DNA from: Candidatus Enterococcus murrayae
GTDB lineage: Bacteria; Bacillota; Bacilli; Lactobacillales; Enterococcaceae
Reading direction: 5' to 3'
DNA: 64,000 nucleotides
NCBI RefSeq assembly: GCF_017315985.1
Contig: NZ_JAFLVR010000009.1
Span: 1 to 64,000 of the forward strand
A program made the position numbers and the translations under genes. The notes beneath the pieces are model-generated. The model ran no database searches. It saw only the letters and a program-made list of their open reading frames with translations, and had not been told where the DNA came from. Positions 16,286 through 23,779 of this stretch are shown piece by piece (position 1 is the first letter of the stretch; each line of letters starts with the position of its first letter).

Positions 16286-17017
16286 ATGGAAGAAAAAAAG
16301 ACGACAAAAGCCAAGTTTGATCAAGTTTCCGCCGAAATCGAAAAGCGTATCCATGAAGGTATCTATGTCAGTTCGCAAAAATTGCCCTCCGAGTATGATC
16401 TAGCCAAAGAATTTGACTGCAGCCGCTTAACGGTTCGAAAGGCCATCGATGATTTGATCAATAAAAACATTTTGGTCAAACGCCGCGGCAAGGGCAGCTA
16501 TGTGATGTCGCAGCCAAAAATCCAAAGCGGTCGTTCAGGCTTGCAAGGGTTTACTGAAGCCGCGAAGGCCTACGGAAAAACCAGCAGCACGGAAGTCATC
16601 TCGTTTCAAAAGGTCAGCGAGCCCTCGGAGGCCATTTTGGATGCCCTGCAATTAGAAGAAGATCAGCCGATTTATGAGCTGGTTCGGCGGCGGATTTTAG
16701 ATGATGAGCCGATGACGGTGGAAAAAATCTATCTATCTGAGTATTATGTCAAAGGATTGACCAAAGAAGATTTCAACGGCTCCTTATTCAAATTGCTGGA
16801 GCAAAAGACCGAAATTGCCTATTCACATCAAGAGGTAGAGGCCATTTTAGTGAAGCCGGAGCTTTCAAAGCTGCTGGATGTTCCAATGGGGGACCCATTG
16901 CTGCAGGTTTATTCAGTGACCTATGCTTTGGACGCGACGCCGATTTTTTATGATATTTCTTATTATCGTTCAGACCGTTATGTGTTCAAGACAACACTTA
17001 CTCGTTATAACCATTAG
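16286..17017 (+). CDS. GntR/HutC-family regulator with UTRA domain
   Basis: 243 residues. The winged helix-turn-helix is at about 8-75 (LPSEYDLAKEFDCSRLTVRKA, then a wing with KRRGKGSYV). The UTRA effector domain covers about 90-240, with PIYELVRRRILDDEPM and the final YDISYYRSDRYVF. This class (NagR/YvoA, TreR, FrlR) binds phosphorylated sugars or amino sugars. AAGGAG precedes the ATG. The M20 dipeptidase follows 35 bases later. The operator pair upstream of it and of the asparaginase/PTS genes marks it as the regulator of the block. Confidence 0.9.
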   Translation: MEEKKTTKAKFDQVSAEIEKRIHEGIYVSSQKLPSEYDLAKEFDCSRLTVRKAIDDLINKNILVKRRGKGSYVMSQPKIQSGRSGLQGFTEAAKAYGKTSSTEVISFQKVSEPSEAILDALQLEEDQPIYELVRRRILDDEPMTVEKIYLSEYYVKGLTKEDFNGSLFKLLEQKTEIAYSHQEVEAILVKPELSKLLDVPMGDPLLQVYSVTYALDATPIFYDISYYRSDRYVFKTTLTRYNH

Positions 17018-17052
17018 AATGTCAAAGCAAAACATAATAAAGGAGTCTTCTC

Positions 17053-18354
17053 ATGTCTGTTGATGTTAGAAAAGTGATTGAAGAGAGCAAGGAACAATTT
17101 TATCAGGATCTTGATCAGGTGCTGCAGGTAGAAAGTGTTAAAGGCGAGCCTGAGCAGCATGCCCCCTTTGGTAAAGGCCCCAAAGCAGCATTAGAAGCTG
17201 TTATGGCATTGGCTCAGAGCTACGGCTTCAAAACGAAAATTGTAAACGATGCCGTCGGTTATGCCCAATGGGGTGAAGGGGAAGAGTATATCGGTGTTGT
17301 AGGGCATTTGGATGTCGTGCCTGCCGGAGATGGCTGGTCTTTCCCACCGTTTAAATTGAGTAAACAGAATCAACGTTTTTATGGTCGAGGGATCTTGGAT
17401 AATAAAGGCCCGATTCTTGCTTGTTTGTTTGGGCTAAAGCTGCTAAAAGATTTGCAGCTGCCGACTAAAAAAACGATCCGCATCATTTTTGGTACAGATG
17501 AAGAAAGCGGCAGTTCGGATATTCCGCTATATCTAAGTGAAGAGAAAGCGCCGCAGTTCGGTTTTACTCCAGATTGTAAATATCCGGTGGTTTATGGGGA
17601 ACGCGGGATCGTTAATTATGAAATAGAAACGTCTTTTCCTGAAGACATATTGCGTAGTTTAGGTGATTTTGTGGGGGATCAGGCGCGCGATCATGTTCCA
17701 GATGAATTGTCTGTCGCAATTGCTGGAAAAAACATTCAAGCAATTGGCAAACGAGCGCCCTCAAATGCACCAGAGCTTGGAAAAAATGCGATTACTTTAT
17801 TAGCAGAAAAGATTCTTCATGAAAAATTGGTTACTGGACAATTGGCAGAGTATTTCTCATGGATCGTCACCAGTCTGGCAAACCAGCATTATGGAGAAGG
17901 CTTAGGAATCGATTTTTCAGATGCAGACAGTGGAAAATTGATGATCACACCCTATCAGCTGATCAAAAAAGATGGGCAGCTATCACTTTCTGTGGCTATT
18001 CGATACCCAGTGTCAGTTACTGAGACAGAAGTAACGAAGGAATTGGAAAAGCATTTACCCCTCAACAGCCAATTAAACGTTACTCGTCGGATCAAAAGCA
18101 GCCATTTCCCAAAAGAGGATGCCAACGTTCAGCTATTAGCAAAGGTTTATGAAGAGGTGACCGGTTTAGATGGAACACCTGTCACGACGACTGGCGCCAC
18201 CTATGCGCGATTTGTTCCGAATATCGTCGCGTTCGGCCCATCGTTTCCCGGTCAAAAAGGAATTGCCCACAATCAAGATGAGTACATGGATGAGGAAGAC
18301 CTGTTGCTAAATATGGAAATTTATATGCGGGCTATGCTGAAGCTAATGGAATGA
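17053..18354 (+). CDS. M20-family dipeptidase (PepV/Sapep-like)
   Basis: 433 residues. Metal site residues are visible: VGHLDVVP (H about 81), GRGILDNKGP (D about 117), GTDEESGSSD (EE about 151-152), and the late His in GIAHNQDEYM. The family hydrolyses dipeptides, often beta-Ala- or D-residue-containing ones, in the cytoplasm. It is shorter than the PepV at 39396 (472 residues) and clearly a separate paralogue. AAGGAG precedes the ATG. Co-transcribed with the UTRA regulator, it likely acts on the peptide part of the substrate this block imports. Confidence 0.88.
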   Translation: MSVDVRKVIEESKEQFYQDLDQVLQVESVKGEPEQHAPFGKGPKAALEAVMALAQSYGFKTKIVNDAVGYAQWGEGEEYIGVVGHLDVVPAGDGWSFPPFKLSKQNQRFYGRGILDNKGPILACLFGLKLLKDLQLPTKKTIRIIFGTDEESGSSDIPLYLSEEKAPQFGFTPDCKYPVVYGERGIVNYEIETSFPEDILRSLGDFVGDQARDHVPDELSVAIAGKNIQAIGKRAPSNAPELGKNAITLLAEKILHEKLVTGQLAEYFSWIVTSLANQHYGEGLGIDFSDADSGKLMITPYQLIKKDGQLSLSVAIRYPVSVTETEVTKELEKHLPLNSQLNVTRRIKSSHFPKEDANVQLLAKVYEEVTGLDGTPVTTTGATYARFVPNIVAFGPSFPGQKGIAHNQDEYMDEEDLLLNMEIYMRAMLKLME

Positions 18355-18361
18355 TAGATTA

Positions 18362-18421
18362 AAAACGAGCGGTTGGATAAAAGAGATGGAATGCTAGTCA
18401 GTCTCTCCAGTCGCTCGTTTT
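18362..18421 (+). terminator. Rho-independent terminator
   Basis: AAAACGAGCG (18362-18371) pairs with CGCTCGTTTT (18412-18421) around a long loop with a second GAGA/TCTC pairing. Confidence 0.75.
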
Positions 18422-18559
18422 CACTGTCCCCAAAGTTTGATTGTCAGATAGCTATGCGCTTTGGGTTGGCGCCTTGACATTCGTTTTAGGCGGGCATACA
18501 ATTTCTTTAGCAAAGAATGAATGCGTTTTCTAGAATATGTATTCGGAAAGAAGGATAAG

Positions 18560-19078
18560 ATGAGTTTAAATGATGCTGTTGTTTACCGAAATCCGGTGGT
18601 GGAAGATGCCGAGGAAATTGTAGCTTTCTATAATCGTGTCGGTGGGGAAACGACCTATTTGAGTTTCACAGAAAATGAGTATCCGCTAGATGTGGATATG
18701 CAAAAGGCGAGCATTATCAGTACGGAGCAACAACCGAATTCTGTTATGTTTTTAGCAGTAGCAGACAATCAGATTGTAGGTATTGGGACGATTACATCCA
18801 GTCATAAAGTTAAAGCAAGACATTGTGGAGAACTTGGGATTGTCGTTACGGAAAAATTTCAGGGACAAGGTATAGGCAGTGAATTGATCCGACGTCTTTT
18901 AGATTGGTCGAAAACAAACGGTATTACTACCAAAATTCAGCTAGATACTAGAAAAGACAATAGCATGGCAGTGGAATTGTATAAAAAATTTGGTTTCCAA
19001 ATCGAAGGAGAACTGAAGAACACTACATTGATTGACGGTCAATACTATCATTTATATGTAATGGGCTTGATGATATAA
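18560..19078 (+). CDS. GNAT-family N-acetyltransferase
   Basis: 172 residues from ATG 18560, which has AGAAGGA at a good distance; the in-frame ATG at 18521 has no clear site. The acetyl-CoA loop VTEKFQGQGIGSELI (about 97-111) and DTRKDNSMAVELYKKFGF (about 134-151) are classical GNAT motifs. Substrate not predictable. It has its own terminator region and may be an insertion between the two halves of the UTRA-controlled block. Confidence 0.85.
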   Translation: MSLNDAVVYRNPVVEDAEEIVAFYNRVGGETTYLSFTENEYPLDVDMQKASIISTEQQPNSVMFLAVADNQIVGIGTITSSHKVKARHCGELGIVVTEKFQGQGIGSELIRRLLDWSKTNGITTKIQLDTRKDNSMAVELYKKFGFQIEGELKNTTLIDGQYYHLYVMGLMI

Positions 19079-19180
19079 GCTTCGATTATTTACAAGAAAT
19101 GGGTGGAAAAGTAGAAATTCATAGTTATAGATATTTCACTTGATTTTGTTGCTTCATTCTGATAATTTGCCTAAAGAATT

Positions 19181-19213
19181 GCGGCTCTGCTTGATGAGGG
19201 CCGTAGTTTTTTT
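19181..19213 (+). terminator. Rho-independent terminator
   Basis: GCGGCTCT pairs with AGGGCCGT (with G-U pairs) and is followed by a run of seven Ts. Confidence 0.7.
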
Positions 19214-19349
19214 ATTCTCTAAATGTTCTGACGAGTTCCTTGCTGAATGTTGCGGTAAGGCATTCTAAAATAATCTCACAGCTCCCTATTTCCAAAGTGA
19301 TATTTCCGCTACGGCAGAGTATCGCTTTTTTAGTTTGTTCTCGTTTCGC
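19212..19349 (-). pseudogene. Possible remnant of a transposon accessory ORF (IS66 OrfA-like tail)
   Basis: The minus strand is open for 45 codons up to TAA at 19212-19214. The sequence GNITLEIGSCEIILECL followed by FSKELVRTFRE looks like the C-terminal end of the short accessory protein of IS66-type elements. No start, no ribosome binding site and no transposase are present. The family call is a guess from pattern. Confidence 0.25.
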
Positions 19350-19387
19350 TTAGAAAACGCTAAAAAAGATAAAAAAATTCCGAATTT

Positions 19388-19411
19388 AGTATATACAAAA
19401 CAGTATATACT
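19388..19411. promoter_or_regulatory. Paired GTATATAC operator upstream of the asparaginase/PTS operon
   Basis: AGTATATAC (19388-19396), six bases, GTATATACT (19403-19411): a perfect inverted repeat, with the same boxes and spacing as 16112-16135. It lies immediately before a TATAAT (19415-19420), covering the -35 area, so binding should repress. Confidence 0.75.
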
Positions 19412-19437
19412 ATTTATAATGAGGTCAGATTTTTAAA

Positions 19438-19452
19438 ATGTAAACGGTAACG
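19438..19452 (+). promoter_or_regulatory. cre-like box before the asparaginase gene
   Basis: ATGTAAACGGTAACG matches the cre consensus at 14 of 15 positions. It lies between the TATAAT at 19415 and the ribosome binding site, fitting CcpA roadblock repression. Confidence 0.6.
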
Positions 19453-19467
19453 GGAAGGAGCACGACG

Positions 19468-20421
19468 ATGGCGTGGGGAGCGATTGCCACCTGGCGTATG
19501 GCGCATGATGGTGTAGTAGAAGCACTGCGAATATTAGAAAAGAAAGAGGGAGCTGGCGATGCGGTAGAGACATTGATCAAGACCGTAGAGGATTATCCTT
19601 ACTATAAATCAGTTGGTTTTGGCGGCTTGCCAAACGCGGAGGGCATCTTGGAAATGGATGCGGCCTTCATGAACGGCGATACATTTGAAATCGGCGCGGT
19701 AGCCGGAATCACGGATGTAAAAAATCCCATCTCTGTTGCACGAAAACTGAGTCAAGACAAGTTTAATAGTTTTCGAGTCGGTGAGGGCGCTACTAAGTAT
19801 TCGATGCTGGAGGGCTTTGAAAGAAAGAGTATGCTGACGAAGCGGGCCCATAAAATTTGGGAGAAACGCTTGAAGGAGATTCAAGAAAATAATTTAAATC
19901 CTTACGATGGTCACGATACAGTCGGTGCGATCACATTAGATCAGAGGGGCACGATGACAGCAGGAACATCCAGTTCTGGTTTGTTTATGAAAAAACCAGG
20001 TCGTGTTGGCGATTCGCCATTATCTGGATCAGGCTTTTATGTCGATAGTGAGATTGGCGGCGCAGCAGCAACAGGCTTGGGGGAAGATTTGATGAAGGGC
20101 TGTCTCTCCTATGAGATTGTTCGCTTGATGGGTGAAGGCATCAAGCCGCAGGCGGCCTGCGACAAAGCCGTTTATGATTTCCACGATAAATTAACGGCAC
20201 GCTATGGAAAAGCAGGAGCATTCTCATTGATTGCTATGAATACCAAAGGCGAGTGGGGGGTAGCAACAAACGTTGAATTTACCTTCAGTGTCGGAAACGA
20301 TCTGGAAGCAGCACAAGTCTTCATCGCCAATAGGGGACCAGATCATACCACGGATATTCAGCCGATCACACAAGACTGGCTAGACGCTTATGAAAAACGG
20401 ATTAAAGCACCGATTGAATAA
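19468..20421 (+). CDS. N4-(beta-N-acetylglucosaminyl)-L-asparaginase family Ntn hydrolase
   Basis: 317 residues. Family hallmarks: ATWRMA near the N-terminus (Trp that contacts the asparagine moiety), SVGFGGLPNAEG (48-59), the autoprocessing site GHDTVGAITLD with the nucleophile T151, GRVGDSPLSGSGFY and AATGLGED. Glycosylasparaginases cut themselves before that Thr and then hydrolyse the GlcNAc-Asn bond, releasing aspartate and the amino sugar. There is no signal peptide, so it acts in the cytoplasm on imported material. GGGAAGGAG precedes the ATG. It heads an operon with a PTS, which suggests that a phosphorylated sugar-asparagine is the true substrate. Confidence 0.88.
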   Translation: MAWGAIATWRMAHDGVVEALRILEKKEGAGDAVETLIKTVEDYPYYKSVGFGGLPNAEGILEMDAAFMNGDTFEIGAVAGITDVKNPISVARKLSQDKFNSFRVGEGATKYSMLEGFERKSMLTKRAHKIWEKRLKEIQENNLNPYDGHDTVGAITLDQRGTMTAGTSSSGLFMKKPGRVGDSPLSGSGFYVDSEIGGAAATGLGEDLMKGCLSYEIVRLMGEGIKPQAACDKAVYDFHDKLTARYGKAGAFSLIAMNTKGEWGVATNVEFTFSVGNDLEAAQVFIANRGPDHTTDIQPITQDWLDAYEKRIKAPIE

Positions 20422-20439
20422 AAAAGGAGAGAAAAAATT

Positions 20440-20769
20440 ATGAAGAAAAAGGTTTACTTATTCTGCAGTCAAGGAATGTCAACAAGTATGCTGGCTCAAA
20501 AAATGCAAAATGTGGCGGATGAGCATGATTTGCCTATGGAAGTTGCGGCATACTCCCATGGTCTTCTGAATCAAATAATCAATGAGAAAAAGCCGGATGT
20601 TATTATGCTCGGCCCACAAGTTAAATATTTATATGAAGATACAGTAAAAAACTTTGGATCGTATGGGGCACCTATTCTAATGATTAGCCCTGAAGACTAC
20701 GGAGTGATGAATGGTGAAAAAGTGTTAAAACAAGCAATTATTGCTTTAAAAAAGAAAAAAGCTCAATAA
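20440..20769 (+). CDS. PTS lactose/cellobiose-family EIIB
   Basis: 109 residues. The phosphocysteine loop is LFCSQGMSTSML (C9), as in CelA/LicB-type IIB proteins, with the conserved LGPQVKYLYED segment. It passes phosphate from a IIA to the sugar entering through the IIC encoded next. AAAAGGAGAG precedes the ATG, 18 bases after the asparaginase stop. No IIA is in this operon, so one must be borrowed from elsewhere. Confidence 0.92.
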   Translation: MKKKVYLFCSQGMSTSMLAQKMQNVADEHDLPMEVAAYSHGLLNQIINEKKPDVIMLGPQVKYLYEDTVKNFGSYGAPILMISPEDYGVMNGEKVLKQAIIALKKKKAQ

Positions 20770-20794
20770 TCATTAATTCAAAGGGGGACATAAA

Positions 20795-22135
20795 ATGTTT
20801 AACGCATTAGAAAAGACTATGATGCCTTTGGCAGAGAAACTGGGAAAGAACAAAGTATTAGTAGCGATTAGAGATGGTTTCTTAATTACAACACCATTGA
20901 TCATTGTTGGTTCACTATTTTTGCTATTCAGCAACTTTCCTATTCCTGGCTGGGAAAGTTTCTGGACAGGAATTTTAGGTGATCAGTGGAGTTCTTGGTT
21001 TAGTAATGTTTCAGGTGCAGTTTTCGATGTGGTCGGCTTTTTATCCTGTTTAGGTACGGCCTATGCCTATGGACGTGAACTAGAAGTTGATCCGATTCAA
21101 TCTGCAGCGGTTGCTGTAGTTGGATTTCTAATCTTGACACCAATGAGAATGACTGTAACTGGTCTTGCTGACCCTTTAGGAGCAATTGATTTACAATATT
21201 TAGGAACAAACGGAATATTTTTAGCATTAGTCGTTGCGATTATTTCTGTATTAATTTACGCTTTTGTAGCAAAAAGAGGTTGGACGATTAAAATGCCTGA
21301 TGGCGTTCCTCCAGCAGTGTCAAAATCTTTTGAAGCATTGATTCCAAGTGGAGTAGTAATGCTGCTATTTTTCTTTATCCGAATTGCTTTTGAGTTTACA
21401 CCTTATGAAACAGTTCATAATTTCATTTTTGAACTGCTGCAAACACCATTAAAAGGTGCAGGAAATACGTTGTTTGCGCAAATTATTTATTCATTAGCTT
21501 GTACAGTCTTCTGGTTCTTCGGGATCAATGGTCCAGCTGTTGCAAATTCGGTCTTTGCTCCGATAAGTAAAGTGTTGACGATGGAGAATTTAAACGCGTT
21601 TCAAGCTGGAAAAGAATTGCCGAATATTTTTACGGATCCATTCTCCAATTTTTTCACTAATTATGGTGGTGGAGGAAGTACGCTTTCTTTAGTGATTGTC
21701 ATGGTTCTCTTTTGCAAGTCTGAACGAATCAAAAAATTAGGAAAGCTTTCGCTTGTACCAGGTATTTTTGGGATTAATGAACCAATTATTTTTGGGTTAC
21801 CTATTGTATTAAATCCTATCATTATTATTCCATTTATCTTGACTCCAACAATCAACCTGTTGCTTTCTACTGCAATAACTAAGCTTGGCATTATTCCGTA
21901 TACGAACGGTGTTGCTCTACCATGGACGACCCCTATTGGTTTCTCAGGATATTTATCTACAGGTAGTGTTATAGCAGTTATCTGGCAATTTGCATTGCTA
22001 ACATTAGGGTGCTTCATCTATTATCCTTTCATAAAGACTTTGGACAAGCAGTATTTGAAGGAAGAAGCTGAAGCTAGCAGCCAAAAAGATGAAGAAGATA
22101 TCTCATTTGACGATTTGTCATTTGATGATTTGTAG
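20795..22135 (+). CDS. PTS lactose/cellobiose-family EIIC permease
   Basis: 446 residues, about 10 membrane segments. Typical features are the N-terminal MFNALEKTMMPLAEKLGKNK, the FGINGPAVANSVFAP region and the GIFGINEPIIFGLPIVLNP motif that forms the substrate site. The C-terminal tail is acidic and ends with a duplicated SFDDLSFDDL. The permease imports and phosphorylates a beta-glycoside or amino-sugar-type compound. Its place next to the asparaginase argues for a sugar-amino-acid conjugate. Confidence 0.92.
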   Translation: MFNALEKTMMPLAEKLGKNKVLVAIRDGFLITTPLIIVGSLFLLFSNFPIPGWESFWTGILGDQWSSWFSNVSGAVFDVVGFLSCLGTAYAYGRELEVDPIQSAAVAVVGFLILTPMRMTVTGLADPLGAIDLQYLGTNGIFLALVVAIISVLIYAFVAKRGWTIKMPDGVPPAVSKSFEALIPSGVVMLLFFFIRIAFEFTPYETVHNFIFELLQTPLKGAGNTLFAQIIYSLACTVFWFFGINGPAVANSVFAPISKVLTMENLNAFQAGKELPNIFTDPFSNFFTNYGGGGSTLSLVIVMVLFCKSERIKKLGKLSLVPGIFGINEPIIFGLPIVLNPIIIIPFILTPTINLLLSTAITKLGIIPYTNGVALPWTTPIGFSGYLSTGSVIAVIWQFALLTLGCFIYYPFIKTLDKQYLKEEAEASSQKDEEDISFDDLSFDDL

Positions 22136-22147
22136 AAGGGGAATAGG

Positions 22148-22669
22148 ATGAAGATTTTAATGATATTCGATCAAATTCAAGCCGGGTTTGGCGGAAAAGA
22201 AAAGGGCGATTTAGAATTAGGCGGAAAGAAAATGCCAATTGGTTCAGCCAACATGTTTGAAAAATATCTACCAGAAGTGGACGGACAAATTATTGGTACG
22301 TTGTATTGCGGAGATGATTTCTACCTAAAGAACAAGGAGACTGTTACAAGAAAGCTAGTTGCAATGACAAAAAAACTTTCACCTGATGTTGTAATTTGCG
22401 GACCAGCCTTCAATTATGAAAAATATGGGTTGTTGTGCTCAGAAGTAGGCTATGCTATTGAGAATCAATTAAATATTCCAGTAGTCGCGGCTATGTCTGT
22501 CGAATGCGAGGAAGCGATCAATGCCCATAAAGCCGATTTAACAATTGTAAAAATGCCTAAAAAAGGTGGTATTGGCTTGACCGATTCTTTGAAGAAGATA
22601 TTAGAGCTGGGTGCGCTAAAAGCAGCAAACAAACCAATTGATGATTTCGTTAAGGAAAATTGTTATTAA
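22148..22669 (+). CDS. Stand-alone GrdB N-terminal-domain-like protein
   Basis: 173 residues. The sequence follows the N-terminal part of GrdB, the B-protein of glycine/sarcosine/betaine reductase: IFDQIQAGFGGKEKGDL (about 6-22), GTLYCGDDFYLKN (about 56-68), SPDVVICGPAFNYEKYGLLC (about 86-105) and NIPVVAAMS. True GrdB is about 430 residues and carries selenocysteine in its C-terminal half, which is absent here; no in-frame continuation exists. It cannot be a complete reductase subunit. The spacing (12 bases after the IIC stop) places it in the PTS operon. Role unknown; substrate binding or a structural partner of the peptidases is conceivable. Confidence 0.7.
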   Translation: MKILMIFDQIQAGFGGKEKGDLELGGKKMPIGSANMFEKYLPEVDGQIIGTLYCGDDFYLKNKETVTRKLVAMTKKLSPDVVICGPAFNYEKYGLLCSEVGYAIENQLNIPVVAAMSVECEEAINAHKADLTIVKMPKKGGIGLTDSLKKILELGALKAANKPIDDFVKENCY

Positions 22670-22699
22670 TATCAAACTGTTGAAAAGAGTGGAATATTG

Positions 22700-23764
22700 A
22701 TGTCTATAGATGAAACCTTATTTAAAAAATTGAGTGGGATCGATAGTGTTTCTGGTGATGAAAGGGCTATTTCTCTTGCCTTAAAATCGGAATATGAATC
22801 ATTAGCTGACAGTATTGTTTATGATAATTTAGGATCTATTTTTGCAGTGAAAAAAAGTAAAAAAGCAGATGCTCCTCGCGTGATGATCGTCGGACATATG
22901 GATGAATCAGGCTTCATTTTGAAGGGCATCAATGGAAATGGAACCATCCGAGCACTTGCGCTTGGAAATATTGAGGCGACAAGTCTTTTGGGAGCTTCAG
23001 TCAAACTAAAAACGAGAAATGACAAGACGTTCATCGGTACGTTGCTGGCTCATGATAAGTCTGGGTCCGTGCTGGATCAGTCAAATGAGGTTCTGGTTGA
23101 CTTTGGATTTGAAAATAAAGAGGAAGTCCTAGAGAATAATCTAGCTTTCGGTGATCGCCTGTCATTTACAAGTCAAAATCGAGTTTCTTCAAATGGCAAA
23201 CGAATATATTGCAAAAATTGGGATGGGCGTTACGCACCTCTAATGGGAATAGAAGTAATGCGAGCGATTAAGGACCAAGAATTTGATTTTGATTTATATG
23301 TAGGGTGTACAGTTCAAGAACAGGTTGGTTTCAGAGGAATTCAAACAGCAACGAATCTTGTAAAGCCTGATTTGGGCATCGTGCTAGATACAAACAAGGC
23401 ATTTGATTATCAGATGGATTTAAAAGAAAAAAATGGGGAATTAGGCAAAGGCATGCTAATTAATTTTTATGATACGACTGTATTGCCTAATCGATTATTA
23501 TTAACTACTTTAAAAAATATCTGCATCAAGCATAATCTACCTCATCAGTATTACTACTCTATGGAAGGCTCCGATGCTGCTTGGATTAATAAATTGAGAA
23601 CAGGGACTCCGACTCTTTTCGTGAATGTTCCAATAAGGAATATGAACACCCCTTCTTCTATTATGGATATCAGAGATTATGAAGCTGCTAAAAAAGCATT
23701 ATTGCTTTTTCTAAATTCGCTTACTGTTCAAAATATTCAAGAATTCAAAGAAGAAAATCGTTGA
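22700..23764 (+). CDS. M42 peptidase-like protein lacking metal ligands
   Basis: 354 residues from ATG 22700 (the preceding TTG is also in frame). The M42/FrvX fold is clear: VGHMDESGF (H66), KNWDGRYAPL (D175), TVQEQVGFRG (E207, Q208) and IVLDTNKAFD (D230). Two positions differ from active M42 enzymes: the second Glu of the EE pair is Gln208, and the final His ligand of (Y)MHSP is Asn316 in RNMNTP. The neighbour at 23780 has the canonical residues. The protein has probably lost or changed catalysis and may be a partner subunit of its neighbour's large oligomer. Confidence 0.8.
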   Translation: MSIDETLFKKLSGIDSVSGDERAISLALKSEYESLADSIVYDNLGSIFAVKKSKKADAPRVMIVGHMDESGFILKGINGNGTIRALALGNIEATSLLGASVKLKTRNDKTFIGTLLAHDKSGSVLDQSNEVLVDFGFENKEEVLENNLAFGDRLSFTSQNRVSSNGKRIYCKNWDGRYAPLMGIEVMRAIKDQEFDFDLYVGCTVQEQVGFRGIQTATNLVKPDLGIVLDTNKAFDYQMDLKEKNGELGKGMLINFYDTTVLPNRLLLTTLKNICIKHNLPHQYYYSMEGSDAAWINKLRTGTPTLFVNVPIRNMNTPSSIMDIRDYEAAKKALLLFLNSLTVQNIQEFKEENR

Positions 23765-23779
23765 TTGGAGGAGAAAAGA

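Noticed and set aside
16158-16403. 81-codon plus-strand frame upstream of the UTRA gene
   Set aside because: It overlaps the well-supported regulator in another frame by more than 100 bases and has no ribosome binding site.
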